NCBI RefSeq assembly: GCF_020882245.1
Contig: NC_083598.1
Location: 35,625,858 to 35,689,857 of the forward strand
DNA length: 64,000 bases
DNA from: Rhopalosiphum padi
Lineage: Eukaryota; Arthropoda; Insecta; Hemiptera; Aphididae
Direction of reading: 5' to 3'
Positions within the stretch are counted from its first letter, which is position 1, and each line of letters begins with the position of its first letter. Below, in pieces: positions 1-13,458 of this stretch. The notes beneath the pieces were generated by a model, which saw nothing but the letters and a program-made list of their open reading frames with translations, made no database searches and was not told the DNA's origin. Both the position numbers and the translations under genes were made by a program.

Positions 1-433
1 TTTAATTCCAAATGCTTTTATACGAGCAAAGAAAATAGAAAAATAGTGATCTATTGTCGAAGTCGAAGGAATGATATTATTATATTAAAAAAATATTCTT
101 CACTATTTTTTAAATTGTAAACAATCGTTGTAATATGCAATTACGTTTTAGTGTTTTACTGTGTTTTACACACAATTATTATACCGATACATAGGTCCAA
201 AAAAATTCTTTCATAATATATGGTTTCCTTTGGTTATACGAGTAGACAAAAATATACATGTTATGCTATGGATAAAAACTAAAAACATTAAAACATATTA
301 TTCATTAATAACTTTTGTTGTAGTATGAGCATTCAATTTAAATTAATAATAATTATAAATCACAAGAAACGAACTTCGCCAAATTGTATTTACAGGTATC
401 TTGTTATTGTATCAAAAAATAAAAATTATTTGG

Positions 434-446
434 CCACTAGATGGCG
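434..446 (+). promoter_or_regulatory. CTCF-like insulator motif
   Basis: The 13-mer CCACTAGATGGCG agrees at every position with the degenerate CTCF consensus CCASYAGRKGGCR. CTCF is a zinc-finger architectural protein conserved in insects, and its sites bound chromatin domains. The site sits inside AT-rich sequence, so a chance GC-containing match is less likely than in GC-rich DNA. Occupancy cannot be judged from sequence alone. Confidence 0.35.
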
Positions 447-2003
447 TAAGCAATTTCTATTTTTATTTTCAAACAATATTTTATAATAATATTTTGTATC
501 ACAGATACAGCTGCTTAAATAAATTTAACTTTTTGTAATATTATTATAAATTATGATATGGAATGTATTATATTATATGTTTACTATATACACAATACTT
601 GAGACATTTTAAGGAAAACTTATTACGTTGATACGATAAATAATAATTTTATTGTCACTTTTTATTATAATATATTTATATACTTAACTGTCCTAAAATT
701 ATAGTACTAGTGAATAACCGTTTAATGTCTATAATAGTATAGCAAAGTTGTAGATAAATAATGTCAATAAGTATATTACGATATTAGTAATTAAATAATA
801 ATAAATCAGTTTTTTTTATATTAAAAAAAAAATGTATTATTCTTATAATTAAATTCTAATAATTTCTTAACATTTAGAATCAAAATGCAAAATATTTTAC
901 TTTGATTCTTGATAATTTACTTTTGAAACTATTTATGTAAATAGACACACAGCATTTTTATATTTTAAAAACATGATTGTTTTTGCTGTTTTAAAAAAAT
1001 AAAATAATATACAGTTATATACAGTTATATCGTTATAAATAATGTTTCAATTAATTTCAAGATTAAATAATTGTTGAAAGTAAGGCTCACAATAATTTAT
1101 TACCTAAGTCAAACACCGTAATTAATTTTCAGTTAATATCGTTGTAATAACTGCACGTTTTAAACTCACCGCTCAAGTCCAAAATCTTCAAAAATTACTT
1201 GGTTAGCTTAGCTTAACTGACAGTTAAGTCGTAGGATCTAGTAGGACATTTTATTAATCACAATTTAATATACTATAGTAGGTACAGAACACGATGTCTT
1301 CTAAACAGCCAAACTGTTCCGCGCAGCTGTTGAATGTGTGACATCATTCTACAATTTATTACTATACCTATTAACTGTTGGGATGAATGTATAATAATAA
1401 TATTAAGTACATAATATTCTCGGTGTAATTTCTTTTACGAAAATATAAATTACTGCCATAGGTAAACCGTAAAGGCGTCTGCGTGGGCTTAACATGTCGC
1501 GGCGATCGCACTTGCCGCAGACGAGCCTGGCACGGCATTTTTATTTTTAGTTTCCATATTATAACAGTTAAAAGACAAAAGTTGAACGTACATGTGTATG
1601 CATGCGTTTAAGTATATACGGCTTCTGTATAATTAATAACTATGCGGTGCCCGTTTTTTGACACCAGGTCGTTTGTTCACAGCTTACTTGCATCCGGACA
1701 TATTTTGTCTAATACAGTAAGCGAGATGAACACGTGCAGTTTTGCTAAACAAAACGACTAATGAGAACTACTTCAAATTATTTTCTAATATAATATTTCT
1801 ACGCCGTTCCTTATGCGACCGTGCCATACGACATGACGCGCGAAATATAGTAATAACATAGCTGTCCATCTCGTCCTCCACCGTCATGTATAATGTATAT
1901 ATAATATTATAACGTAAGAAAAATATAAAACGTTTTACCGACGCTGACGTGTTTTTGGCGTTTATTTCCGTTGTCGTCGTGATGAGTTAGGTAGCTAGTT
2001 CAA

Positions 2004-2036
2004 TACAATAATAATAACAATAACAATAACAATATA
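2004..2036. repeat. AT-rich hexanucleotide-type simple repeat (ATAACA-like)
   Basis: Short tandem array mixing AAT and ATAACA units, immediately upstream of a purer trinucleotide array. No coding context. Confidence 0.7.
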
Positions 2037-2127
2037 ATATCTATTATGCGTTCCGGACGTATGGTTTTTTAGGCAAGACAAAACGCGCGTGTAATAATAT
2101 CACTGTCGTTCTATGCTACACGGGGTG

Positions 2128-2128
<1 letters not shown>

Positions 2129-2161
<33 letters not shown>

Positions 2162-2162
2162 T
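2129..2162. repeat. (ATA)n microsatellite
   Basis: About ten nearly perfect copies of the trinucleotide in a gene-free stretch. Confidence 0.85.
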
Positions 2163-3541
2163 GTCTACGCTACACGCAAACAATAATATTATGACAATTA
2201 TTTTGGACATCAGTTTTCGACTGGTTGACGGGATGGGGTGACGTGATTATGTAAACGCGTATAATCGAAAACGATAAGCGCACAAAAAAACATGAGGTCT
2301 ACGGAATGCGGGACGTGTCATATGACACGGTTTAAGTACTTATTTTAATAAAACCTAGAATTTACATAGACTAATGCTGTTAAATAAAAAAATCGGGCTT
2401 TCACTGATCGTTTCCGGCGAGTTTTAAGGTATAAAAATTATATCGATAACTGCCCAAATGATTATTATAGTTTAGGATTTTACAAACGATAATTAATGAT
2501 AAATCTTAGAATAAATTAATCGGTTAAAGTATTTAATAGAATATGTATTACGAAATAGATAAAAACAAAAGTCTGTTAAAACACAAAATGTACAAATCCA
2601 ATGTTATAGGTAGGTACTGGGAGTTTAATAGTTAATAAGTTCATATTTTATCAATATATTTGAATGATCTACACATAAATATACTATAACAATGATATAT
2701 AATTATAAATTGTCTTGATAGTCGTAAGGGTTACCATCACATATTTTTTTTTCAAATAATTTAAAGCCCTTTCTTTAAAAAACTTTGTACAGGTAATTAA
2801 AGTTGTTTAACGAAATGGATACCTACGATTTTTTTTTATGTGCGTAGGCCATAGGTACAATGAATTTAAATATTTGCGTAGAAACAATGATTAGGCTATG
2901 ATTTCGATTTTGGTAAATCAATTGTTTTGTCCTCCCCAAGTTTTTTTACCCGCAGTGTAACTCCAATGGATATAGTGCACCGATACGATAATGCATTTCG
3001 AACCCGCGACGTGATAAATTTTCAAGAATGCGGAAACAAACGCGCGTCACGCCGCGGCCAAAAATCCTTTGGCTTCCGGTGACGTTCTGGAAACCCGAGA
3101 GCCGCCCGCCGCGGGACCCGCGAGTGGCTGCAGTGGCGGCGGCGGTGGCGGTGCAATTATACAGGTTTATTAGTTTCACGTTTCCGGGACCCATAAAACC
3201 GCCGCACCGCCGCCTCGACCGTCGTCGGTAATGAAACGCGTCGGCTACATAGAGACAGAAGAAGCCGCGCGTTCGAATATCTCTCTCCGTCACTCTGCGC
3301 CACCCCGTCCGCCGGTCCAAGTCCCTCGCGCACACGCGTCCGCCCGCCGACTAATTATTGCCGGCGCGATGTTTTCGTCTGTCGGCCGCCGACCGAAAAG
3401 AACGACCAGCGAACGAGGGGGCCTTTGCGCGCCATTAATTATAAGCCGCCCCCGCGACCCGCGCCTTTACCGTCACTCGTCGGCAATAATTGCACACGGC
3501 ACACCTATAATAGGTACGTTTATACACTTATCTGATATATA

Positions 3542-3542
<1 letters not shown>

Positions 3543-3582
<40 letters not shown>
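3543..3582. repeat. (CA)20 microsatellite
   Basis: Twenty perfect CA units, the longest pure dinucleotide array in the window. It lies inside the CpG-rich islet. Confidence 0.95.
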
Positions 3583-3583
<1 letters not shown>

Positions 3584-3653
3584 GTGCGCGCGGGGTCGTA
3601 TATTAGATACTCATAGACCGACCCTGCGTGAATTCAAATCGGATCCGCGTTGC

Positions 3654-3662
3654 AGATGGCGC
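3654..3662 (+). promoter_or_regulatory. CTCF core-like motif AGATGGCGC
   Basis: The nonamer AGATGGCGC fits the AGRTGGCGC core described for insect CTCF, but the upstream CCA half of the extended motif is absent. It lies in CpG-rich sequence, where chance matches are more likely than for the 434-446 site. Confidence 0.2.
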
Positions 3663-4117
3663 GCCGTTGTGGGTGCAGTGGTGATAGTATAAACTATAAT
3701 ATAATATTATATTCGAATCATTTGCTATAATATCATGAGTGTAAGCGCAGTTCGTGCGTTTATCGGAATAATAATTGTGTCCAATACTATTTCCACCACC
3801 TTCGGCTATCACTTGAACGTTATCAATCGTCATTAACCATCAACTGATTCTGGCCATGCGCGCGTTTGTGTCGAGTGCTGTGGCATTTTTCGAAGGCGGC
3901 GGAGATAATGCAGTTGGACGCACTCAGCGGTATATGCAAATGTACACACGGCTACAACACTCATAAAGTATATTAACACGATATGAGATAACTAAAACTC
4001 TATAATTCGATATAATATATAATACATTATACAATGTTAATATAGCCGCGAGCTTACATCGGTCTCGGTCACTTAATCAACCCCCTCTTTTATCCCTCCG
4101 TCTATAGGCTCTATCGC

Positions 4118-4142
4118 TGTGTGTGTGTGTGTGTGTGTGTGT
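4118..4142. repeat. (TG)n microsatellite
   Basis: About twelve TG units followed by a T run. Confidence 0.9.
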
Positions 4143-4396
4143 TTTTATGGCTTTTCGTAAGGCGTCAAAAGTATTACTATAGTTACTACGCTCTTCGTAA
4201 ATCTACAAGCCATAAATGATGCCACACTGTTATGATATCTTTCGGATTTCCCTGCACAGACTCCGTACGAAGAATATTTTGTAATATATTATATACGTTG
4301 CACCCCAAGGCGCCGAGCGATAGAAATTCGCCACCGGCATCCAAAACTGTCGACCGACGTGTATATAATATATATCATTACAGGCGCATAATATAT

Positions 4397-4422
4397 ATTA
4401 TTATTATTATTATTATTATTAT
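4397..4422. repeat. (TTA)n microsatellite
   Basis: About eight TTA/ATT units in tandem. Confidence 0.85.
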
Positions 4423-4510
4423 GCCATTTCGACGTGCGCGAGATTCACGCGTGCATTATGTATGGACATCAGTTCGGGTGGCCCCCTCGCTCGTGAAGTT
4501 GCTTATTTAA

Positions 4511-7400
4511 AATACCATGTCGTAGACATTGTTGTTGTTCGACATAAGCCATTAAATCATTTTTACACTAAAAGGTCATAAAGGTGCGACCGTTTCTTTA
4601 GGCGGGATTATATCAAGAAGGGATGTAACTGCAATATTGTATTATATTTTAATATATACAGGTATATCCGTTTTTTGTAGTGTTACAAAATATAATTTAA
4701 CCATATCGCGAGACTGTGCGAAATACGAGCACAATTTCCATATACATACTCATATATACTTTTAGTAAATAGTATGCCTTCCTCCATTAACGTTACTAAA
4801 TGGGGGCTATTGGTGACTAGAACCCTGAAATATATTTTTGTCACCAGCAAACAACATGATTCATTATGTACTTATGCTGGTATATATATTTTTTAGATTG
4901 TATTGATCCATACGATCCCAGTTAGTTTACAACTAAGTACGTTATATAATGATAGAAATTCTATCAGTTACTAGTTAGGTAACTTATTGTTTATCACATT
5001 ATCAATATGCTATTTTCACAAACTAGTATACTATCTTCTAATTATTATTAAATAAGTATACAAAAATAAAAAATATTCTATTTCTTGTTATCAGTTAATT
5101 ATAAATTTTCCAATCGTGATAAATTTATCATATTATTATTTATACATGTATTAAATGCGTATAATAATATTATAATATTCAATTTTTGATAAACACTATT
5201 TTAATATAGGTAGTCTAATTTTTATATACTCAAGTTTTCGATGTCACTTGTTGATAGTGCTTGATCGCCAATTTGTATATTTTTTACTAGTATGTTATTA
5301 TTTAGTAATCAAAAATAGTTATTGTGATTTATGAATATAAATATTCATATAATATTTTTAAATCAAAAAGTTTTAAAAAAAACTGAACGGTTGGAATAAT
5401 GTGTTTTTAAATATTAGATATACAGAATACTGTATTTTACTAGGTATTCCAAGATAGGCTGTCTCACTCATCTCCACCTATATAGATATACCTGATATAA
5501 TTTACACAGTGACACGCTATTAAAACTGTTGTATTGTTATTTCGGGTTTGTTTACACTTAATTATAAAGAAAGTCCATGTAAAAAATAAGGGCGGATAAA
5601 CCTTCAACGTTATAAACGCCTGTCGCTGTCATACAGAACCACAGAACCTTCTCGAATGCCAACGTGGTTCTTATTTCAGTGCTAAAAAATAACGATATTA
5701 CAATAATAATTGGTCATTTCTATAAATTAATTTTACTTCCTTTCCTCCTCTCAAATGATACCATAAAGAAATACATTATGATATTAATTTATAATTATAT
5801 TAAATTGCACTTAATATATTATACGTCACATAAAAATGTTACAAAGACGGTTGTCTTTTTTACACTTTTGTCGTACCTGATAGTTTTATACCTTTGTTTA
5901 ATAACTTGATAAAAAGTAGTATTTTGAATATTTTAGTAATTAAATTAATTTCATGTTATTTTTTTATTTTTACGAGTATACTCTTTATACCCAATAAAAT
6001 ATCATATTATTTAATAATAAACAAGAATTAAATGACTTATATTAAAATAATTAATAATTGTCGATTTAGTTTAATTTGTATCCCGTATATAATAAGTTTG
6101 AAAAAAATAGTACTTTAATTTTGAATTTTTAAATAAATATAATATTCTGATGGCTTTTCATGTAAGTATTGTTTAATTACTATTAATAGATTAACTTATA
6201 ACGAAAATCTTATTTTATAATTATAGAATTACTAGCAAATTATTATTTTGTAAATATTGTTTAAAATATTTTATGTTTAGAATTTTCATTGGTTGTAAAA
6301 TGTTAACGGATGATGATAATATTATATCGTACAAATGTACAATATTTTTGCAAGTATCTCTACTATCTCTTCAAAAATTCTATTTTTTTAGTTTTAATAA
6401 ATTTGCATTACATTTTAAGCTTTTCGGTGCGTTGTATAATACGATTATATTTTACAATTTAAATGAAATTGTTATGCTATGTTATAAAATATAAAATACA
6501 TTATATTATTTTTAATTTTATTTACGTACAAAAATCTAGCAATTTATTCAAGTTGTTTTTTTCTTTTGCTCTAAAACCAAAATAAAAATGTTATTTAAGT
6601 ACTCTCGAATATAGCATGTAGAACAGCCTCAAATGTTAAAAAGGATTAACAGACATTATTTGAGACACACGTCTTTTGCTACGAATACACAGAAAAGTTG
6701 TTAATCCTGGTAATAAATATCCAAGTGTTACTGAGTTAAAAATAAGTTCCAAATTGCTACAAACCTCCAGAATATATAATTTACTACAATTTTATGTTGC
6801 ACGAAATTATATACTTATATTTAATACTTTTTTAGACTTTCGTGGTTATTTTTATATTGCATAAATTATCATTTAACTCAGTATGACCTAATATTTAGGT
6901 CCCAGTAGTTTACCACCATTTTAAATACATTTCTTAAAATATAAAATAACGAAATAATTTTGTTTTAAACAGACATAAGGTTTGTTGTTTTTTTATACAT
7001 ATTGTACATTTTAACATAAAAATTCCGAAAAAAATTTCAAACAATTAAAAAAAAAATGATTTCTTCTATTATAATAATTTATAAAATATTTTATAATTGT
7101 CTATCTATAATGTCGCTAGACATAATCATTTTAAAAGAAGTGCTTCTTTCGTCCAAACGTGTGCGAGAACGTATATTACTAATAAACACAATAAGACACA
7201 TCTTTGTCAATATTTTTTTTACCGGTCACAGTTGTTGGCCTGACTTAGGTGTTATAAAAGACAATTCGATCGACAGCTCAATCGTTATTCGTTATCTACC
7301 CAAACATCATATGACAACAATATAATAATAAAAATAATAATATACACCCGTATCGACCGTGTGTGTCGTATTAAACGATCGGTATGTGTATTTTTTGTTT
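4511..7400. other. AT-rich gene-free spacer
   Basis: Long A/T-dominated stretch. A short complex patch at about 5565-5680 contains the imperfect direct repeat CAGAACC-A-CAGAACC. The frames here translate to Ile/Tyr/Leu/Asn-rich peptides, as expected of AT-rich noncoding DNA. Nothing else seen. Confidence 0.6.
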
Positions 7401-9540
7401 ATTTTTTATTTTTTCATCCCACAGATACTGCAGCCGGATCCGTCGCGGGCGCATAGTCTTATCTCGATCCGAGATCCTCACCATTATAATAATATTACAT
7501 TATTTAGGTATACATTTAGAGACCGTGTTTCCACTTGGGTTACAATATCAAATCGTTGAAATCGCCGTCCCGCATCATTGCTGTGTCTCGGCCTTGTCAG
7601 GGTCGTCTTAGTCCTGGGGGTAACGAAGCCCCGAGAGGCATTATTGTAGCGGTGAAACTTCTGGACAAAATATAATTGCGTTATTAACGACCACAATTTT
7701 AAATATTAATGCGTGGTATAATAATATAACTATTATTCAACCCGCACAATGATCAAATATTAGAGATTAATGTTTATTCTATCGACATGATAATTTTTCT
7801 ACTGTAAAATGTGCATTGCATTTATTTATATTTAAATATTGTTATGATTACAATAACTCGTTATAAGTTATAATATGTATTAGTAATTTTAATTGAAATT
7901 TGGTGAATGATTGTTTGTTTTTTCTCTGCGAAATTCGACGTTCATATTTTATATTATACGACATTAAACATGTGTTCAGTGCATTTTTACCGTCGAAAAA
8001 TGGAATTTATAAAGAAGAGGTGGCAAGAAGAAGAACCATCACTGGGGTACGAAAACTCTGGATACGTGACTAGGTCACTGTATTCCGCTCATTATAATAC
8101 ACAATATACTATGTAAAATATAGGAACAGTATCGTCAGTATCACGCAGCGTTTTATTCTTATACAATATAGTTTCCTTTTCCTTTCTTCCATCGACCGGC
8201 CACCGCGTATTGTTGCAGTGTAAATATGTACGCAATAATGTCGTGCATTATAATATATAAAATAATATTATGTTATTATTGTACGCGCCCGTGTATGCAA
8301 TACCGAACTACACGACGACTGGTCTGTTCACGGTTGCAGTGCAGCAGTGTGTGGGCATTATTTGTTTCGGGACGCAAACACCGGCCAGGGGTTGTGTCGG
8401 CGTCGGTGGCGGCGAATCCACCCCGGGGGTGAGGTGACCTTCTCGGTTTTTTTTTCTACTTTTTTCTTTACCCCCCTTGTCAAAACACGACGTTTTGGGA
8501 TCCTATTGTTCGCCCGCACTGTGACTTTTGTGACTTCTACGCGACAACAATAATAATATTATACGCGTGTGTCGTGCACGTTACGTATAGGTATAGTCGC
8601 CGTGTGTTATATTATTAATAATAACAACAACAGCAACGACAACGACAACGACAACAAATGTATAATAATAGCGATAATACGTAATATACGGCGTTCCCGC
8701 AGAGAGCGGCGCACCGGGCCCAAAAATTGTCTTCTCGTTATAGAATATTATGTATTATTATTATATTCTGTTTAGGTACGCGCGAGTGTGAGTCTGTTCA
8801 TTTGTACGGCGTGTACGGACATGTGTGTGCGGTGCGACCTCCTCGCGCATCGCGTCTCTTAAACGATCGCGGACGAGAATCTTCGTCTGTGGTATTTTTT
8901 GAAGCGGCGAGTCTCGCATACACGCGAGCACATTGTTCGATTCGGCTTTTATTGCCGGTATTATAATGTAATATTATTATTTTTTTTTTTTTCGAGCAAA
9001 CGCGATAAATCCATAATGTGGTGGACTGCAAAGACGGTGTGTCAAAGTGCATTGCTCGCGGCACGCATTATTAGCGGACACGTGTGTTGTTGTGGTTCGT
9101 CTCTCGCTATAATCAATGAACCGTTTACAATAAAACACAATTACACAATACAACATGCCAGTGTTGTATGAAATACGCGTGTTCATATATCATATGTACC
9201 TATACGACGAGCATTAAAATATTATTATAATAATAATAATGTGTGCGCGAAATCCGGCGGAGGTGTCGTATCGTGTGTCTGTGTGTTATTTAATAATAAA
9301 TAGATAGTACGCAGCCGACCGCCGAGCCGCCGAGGAAACCGACAAAATATTTTAATACTCGCGCCCCTATCCCATCGTCGTCATCTTCGTCGTTGTATTC
9401 GTATATAATACTATATTATTATTACAAAATACCGTAGCACAGGTCCCGTGAGATTCGTCACCGTCGTATTCTTCGCGCCGACCACCGCGCCGCGCACGTT
9501 TGTCACGATAAATCTTGTTCATCCTTCATCCCTAATTATT
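7400..9540. promoter_or_regulatory. Broad CpG-rich region
   Basis: About 2 kb of alternating CpG-rich segments and short AATAAT runs. Many small overlapping frames exist on both strands, none over about 90 residues and none with a recognisable domain. The composition suggests an unmethylated regulatory island or a promoter area, but no transcription start or splice pattern can be fixed from sequence alone. Confidence 0.3.
8633..8656. repeat. (CAACGA)n hexanucleotide repeat
   Basis: Tandem hexamers preceded by AAC triplets, in an islet of CpG-containing sequence. It reads Asn-Asp or Gln-Arg if translated, but no frame with support spans it. Confidence 0.7.
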
Positions 9541-11780
9541 ACGCTATTGTCTGTGATAAAGAAACTAAATTTGATATTATGTGTCCGCGTGTTTCATCAA
9601 ATCTTGCAATATTCTCCCGATTTACCGGTTCATTATCGACCAACAAGCCTATAATATTAAAACAGCGCATTATCAAAGTGAAGGCTATACAAATAATTGT
9701 AGACGTTATATATATACATTATATATATATATATTGCGATTTGCTGGGGATGTTTTTGAGGATCTAACTACCTCTCTTTGACGTTAACTACTAACTACTA
9801 GCTCCATCATTACAAACTAAAAATCAACTATTTTAATATAATCAGATCTAATCACATTATACTGCATACATTATTTAAATAGTTATGGATATTAGATAGA
9901 ATAAGTAGATATTACATTTTGAAACATTCCTTTTTGTTTTTTATAATGAAAGAAATACAAACTATACTATTTATTTTATAATGTTAGGTATAGCTTAGTT
10001 GTTGTGTGCTAAACAGCTAATATTTACATATTATGTACAAAAGCAGTATCAAATAATTTTATGAAAAGGGCAATGGCCAATGATGATCAATAGAATAAAG
10101 TGTGATCAATATTTATACTAATGATAGATATTTAATATAATCATAAATATTATTTATTAACAAACCACTAACCACCTTGATTCCACTGTTATATTTTTAA
10201 TTAAAAAATATACACAATACACATACACATATACATATTATTGTTTTAATGAATTAAAAATATATGTACATACAAATAACGTATACTATTCTATTTAATA
10301 ATCATACCCTGCTATATTGAATATATAAATTCATTAAAACCGTATGACGTATACGTTGTATTTGAACACATTTTTAGCTGCATAGATACGTATAAATATA
10401 CAACATTATAAGATCTTTAAGATAACACATTATATAGGTACAATGAAATTTTATTAATAAAATAAATATCAAAATGTATATTGTATATAAATTTTATTAT
10501 TTTATATTTGGATGTAATATTATTTTAACTCAGAAACTATCTCTAAAATGTTACTACCTATACACAATTTCTTAGTTCATTTTCGATCGATGAAGCCACA
10601 AAGATTTCATAATATACTGTGAATTAACATAATTGTTCGATAAATTCCTATTTGATGTGACTTTATTGGTATATATCTTGTGTTAATGTATTATGGTTTT
10701 ATGTTACGTAAGACGAGACATCGCATTGATTTTATCGGGTTAGATACTGTAATTGATCGATACAGTCGGAAAACCATTTACGAGCATATCATGGAGCAAT
10801 TAAACGACCTTCCGATTATAATAATTGTATGGATTGTAATAAACACGGCAATCGTGCCCGACGCGTGATTCAAGAATCTTAACCAATGGTAAATGTAGAT
10901 TCGAAAAATAAAATAAAAAACTAATGTTCACATTATTCCCTTGCGACATTTCTGAACCAGTCACGACGAAACCGTATATAAGAAACGACTAAAGTTTAAG
11001 ACTTATCAACGAGTATCGTTACATGCAAATTTAACTCGAAGTACATATTTTTACGATAACGTTCACAGTGACCATAATGAATTACATTTTATTGATGCAC
11101 ATATTATTATTATTATAACGTCAATAGATTATTGTAAACGAGCTACACAAAATTGTTATTGATTTTTAAAGTTATTGATCCGCTGCTAGAGTTCTTGTAA
11201 CGGTTAGGATGATAAATCCGTATGATGGACATTATTGCCTATTCATGTAATGCATAATATCACAATATAATGGCACTACAGTCAATTATTTTTACGACAT
11301 TTGTACAATATACGTATTGATATCGCGTTAGTTTTTCGTTCGCGAACCGCATCACCATTAGTTTTCCGAAATATATCGATTGAAAATGCTCAAATGCGTG
11401 TTGTGAAACTATACATATATACCTACCTATAATACGATTTGGCGATGCCGTTAAAATTAAAACAAACATTGGCGGTAGACATACGGCCGGAACCTTATGC
11501 GTATAATAATATACCTAAAGTTATAAAATACAGTTTACGGTCAAATTTCGTGGCTCGCAGTACAGTATGTGCACAACGGGCATGCACGATTTCACCCATT
11601 TGTCCGTATAGTGTTAGATTTTTGACAATAAAACCATTGTGAAAACTAGAACACACAACTGTGTGTCGTATGTGTAGCATTAGAATATCATATGCGCATT
11701 ATATATATATATATATATATTTGTATTGTGTATGTGCAATAATAATAATAATAATAATATATTCGTATATATAAATGATA
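9541..11780. other. AT-rich spacer with slightly complex patches
   Basis: Mostly A/T-rich. Patches around 10580-10990 and 11290-11650 are more balanced. An ATG frame at 10686-10868 encodes 60 residues ending in a hydrophobic stretch (IIIIVWIVI); I do not recognise it and treat it as chance. Confidence 0.5.
11700..11760. repeat. Compound (TA)n and (AAT)n microsatellite
   Basis: A (TA)n array at 11700-11721 and an (AAT)n array at about 11738-11760 separated by a short unique spacer. Confidence 0.85.
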
Positions 11781-12420
11781 TACCTACGACGGCACAGGTG
11801 GAAGTCGGACGGCTATAGGCAAGTGTAGGGAGAGAGATGGAGAATTTCCCAAGCATCGTCGCGCATAATAATACCTTCTTCCGAACAATCCAATGGAAAA
11901 GCTAAACATTGGTCTCATGACGTGCACACTCGGGGCGTACACCGTATCACCGTATGCCTATATATACTATGCACGAGCACCGGTCACTATTATATTCACG
12001 AAACTGCATCGCCGTCCGTCCGGTTGACGTTTCGCCAGAGCCTATATGAATGGGCACCCGTCGCAACAGGACCTTGTACGACGCGCGCGTAGAGAGAGAG
12101 AGAGAGAAACCGAAGTAAAAAACCACTCATATTATAATAATGTGTGTACGTATACATGTATTATAATGTCTACGTATTCTAATGCTTTTGTCGTTCCGGG
12201 ACGGTTTAAAATATTGCCACAGCCGTCCGTCTCGCCTTACATGGGGTAGTCATCGTCATCGAACGTATTAACATAAGGCCGCGGGCCGAGACGTCGTCGC
12301 GCGATTTAATTAGCCACCTCGACGTGGAATACAATATAATATATATTGCAACATTCGCTGCACGCGTTTATCGCATCCGTCGTCGTGCGTCCTCGCAGGT
12401 TGACTATCGAAGGTTTGTTA
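11780..12420. promoter_or_regulatory. CpG-rich islet with (GA)n tract
   Basis: CpG-rich segment with a (GA)n tract at about 12090-12107 (GAGA-factor-type sequence) and words such as GCCGCGGGCCGAG. No credible coding frame. Reads as a candidate regulatory island upstream of the small frame at 12578. Confidence 0.3.
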
Positions 12421-12577
12421 GAGAAAATAATGTGAAAAAAAAAAAAGAAAATAACATATTTTTTTTTCGTTTACTACAATGTATTATATCATAGAATTAT
12501 TATGTACCCGCGTTACGTAGACTTTCACCGTACATTGTCGCAGGGACTAGTGATATTTGAGCATCCTTGAAACGAAA

Positions 12578-12913
12578 ATGATATTGTACGAAGAACATAA
12601 ATGTGCGCGGTGGTTTCGGGACGGTCTCGAGAATTGGCTGCGCAAGAACAAAGTAAAATTACCATTGTACGCGTATTACGAAGAAACGCGTAATCGTCAT
12701 CATCAACGGCACAATATCGGACAAAAGGGAACAAAATTAATAAACCGTTTCGGGTCGAGTCACGGAAAAATGTTTATACGTCGTACAGGCGAAAAAGGAA
12801 TGTCACGGGAAAATGTAATTTGGAGGAATCCAATTACGAACGAACAAAGCATATTGTGTGGCCGCCGTGTTATATTATTATTATTAAAAAGAAAAAAAGA
12901 TATGAAAAACTAA
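12578..12913 (+). CDS. Unrecognised small open frame, 111 residues
   Basis: An ATG-initiated frame of 111 residues in a short balanced-composition stretch between AT-rich flanks. It opens further upstream only through a TTG codon (12557), so the first ATG is preferred. The product is basic, rich in Arg, Lys, Asn and His, with a charged N-terminal half (words such as EEHKCARWF and NWLRKNKVKLP) and a Leu run followed by a Lys run at the C-terminus that comes from TTATTATTA and AAAAAGAAAAAA tracts. No signal peptide, membrane segment or known domain is recognised. It could be an orphan gene, an exon or simply chance openness; the low-complexity tail argues for chance. Confidence 0.13.
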   Translation: MILYEEHKCARWFRDGLENWLRKNKVKLPLYAYYEETRNRHHQRHNIGQKGTKLINRFGSSHGKMFIRRTGEKGMSRENVIWRNPITNEQSILCGRRVILLLLKRKKDMKN

Positions 12914-13345
12914 AAAACGGATATTTTTAGCCCTATCGACAAAATATTTACCCTTCATCGAAAATCCGATTATTTCGGGAAAAATAAAGATAAGAAAATA
13001 TTACAAATTAACGTCATTATTGCGCAGTTTGTATGTGTAGCTAATTAATTTTAGTGATCACAAAATAAAAAATATTATACTATGTTTATGCACTAATTGA
13101 ACGCAGTGCATCCAAAAGCAAGTTAAAATAACGAACATAATATACGTATACCTATATATTTATAATGATATCTACTGCGATCGTAATTTATGTGCTCGCT
13201 GGTTTTGTTTTTGTGAACCCCTTCCCTTTGAACTGTTTGTGAACGTTTACGCCCTACTAAACGGTTAATGGGCATCACAGAGCCAGAAAAAAAAAATAAA
13301 TTTTCGCCCCTTATTCATTTTTGACTTCGATGACTACAAATAATA
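12914..13345. other. Short AT-rich spacer
   Basis: No feature seen beyond A-rich runs and a small balanced patch near 13190-13280. Confidence 0.5.
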
Positions 13346-13458
13346 TTGTATAATTACAAGCGGGGGCCGCGAGGTATAAAGTCTGTGTTGTTTGGCAACG
13401 CAACAGTATATACGTATAATATTGCTACAGCAGTGAGTTTAGTAATAAGAGAAACAAG

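Larger units (their letters stand above)
1..2990. other. AT-rich gene-free spacer
   Basis: No credible coding frame is visible on either strand. The stretch is dominated by short A/T runs. It holds one CTCF-like motif, a 10-mer direct duplication (ACAGTTATAT twice, 1011-1030), two simple repeats near 2.0-2.2 kb and the word TAGGTAGGTAC at 2607-2617. A slightly richer patch lies at 1460-1530. I see no transposon ends or RNA gene. Confidence 0.6.
2990..3720. promoter_or_regulatory. CpG-rich islet
   Basis: Base composition changes abruptly from the AT-rich flank to a stretch dense in CpG, with CCGCGG, GGCGGCGGTGGCGG and CCGCCGC-type words. Such islets can mark promoters or enhancers in insects lacking strong CpG depletion. 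Overlapping open frames on both strands are a by-product of few stop codons in GC-rich DNA; the 153-residue frame at 3231-3692 runs through the (CA)n array as a His-Thr repeat and has no recognisable domain. No clear TATA plus initiator pair could be fixed. Confidence 0.4.
3721..4510. other. Mixed-composition spacer with microsatellites
   Basis: Moderately complex sequence with two simple repeats. No coding frame with recognisable content; the 92-residue frame at 4232-4510 reads through the TTA array as an isoleucine run and is rejected. Confidence 0.5.

Noticed and set aside
3231..3692. 153-codon open frame in the CpG islet
   Set aside because: Runs through the (CA)20 array as His-Thr repeats; CpG-rich DNA lacks stops by composition; no recognisable domain.
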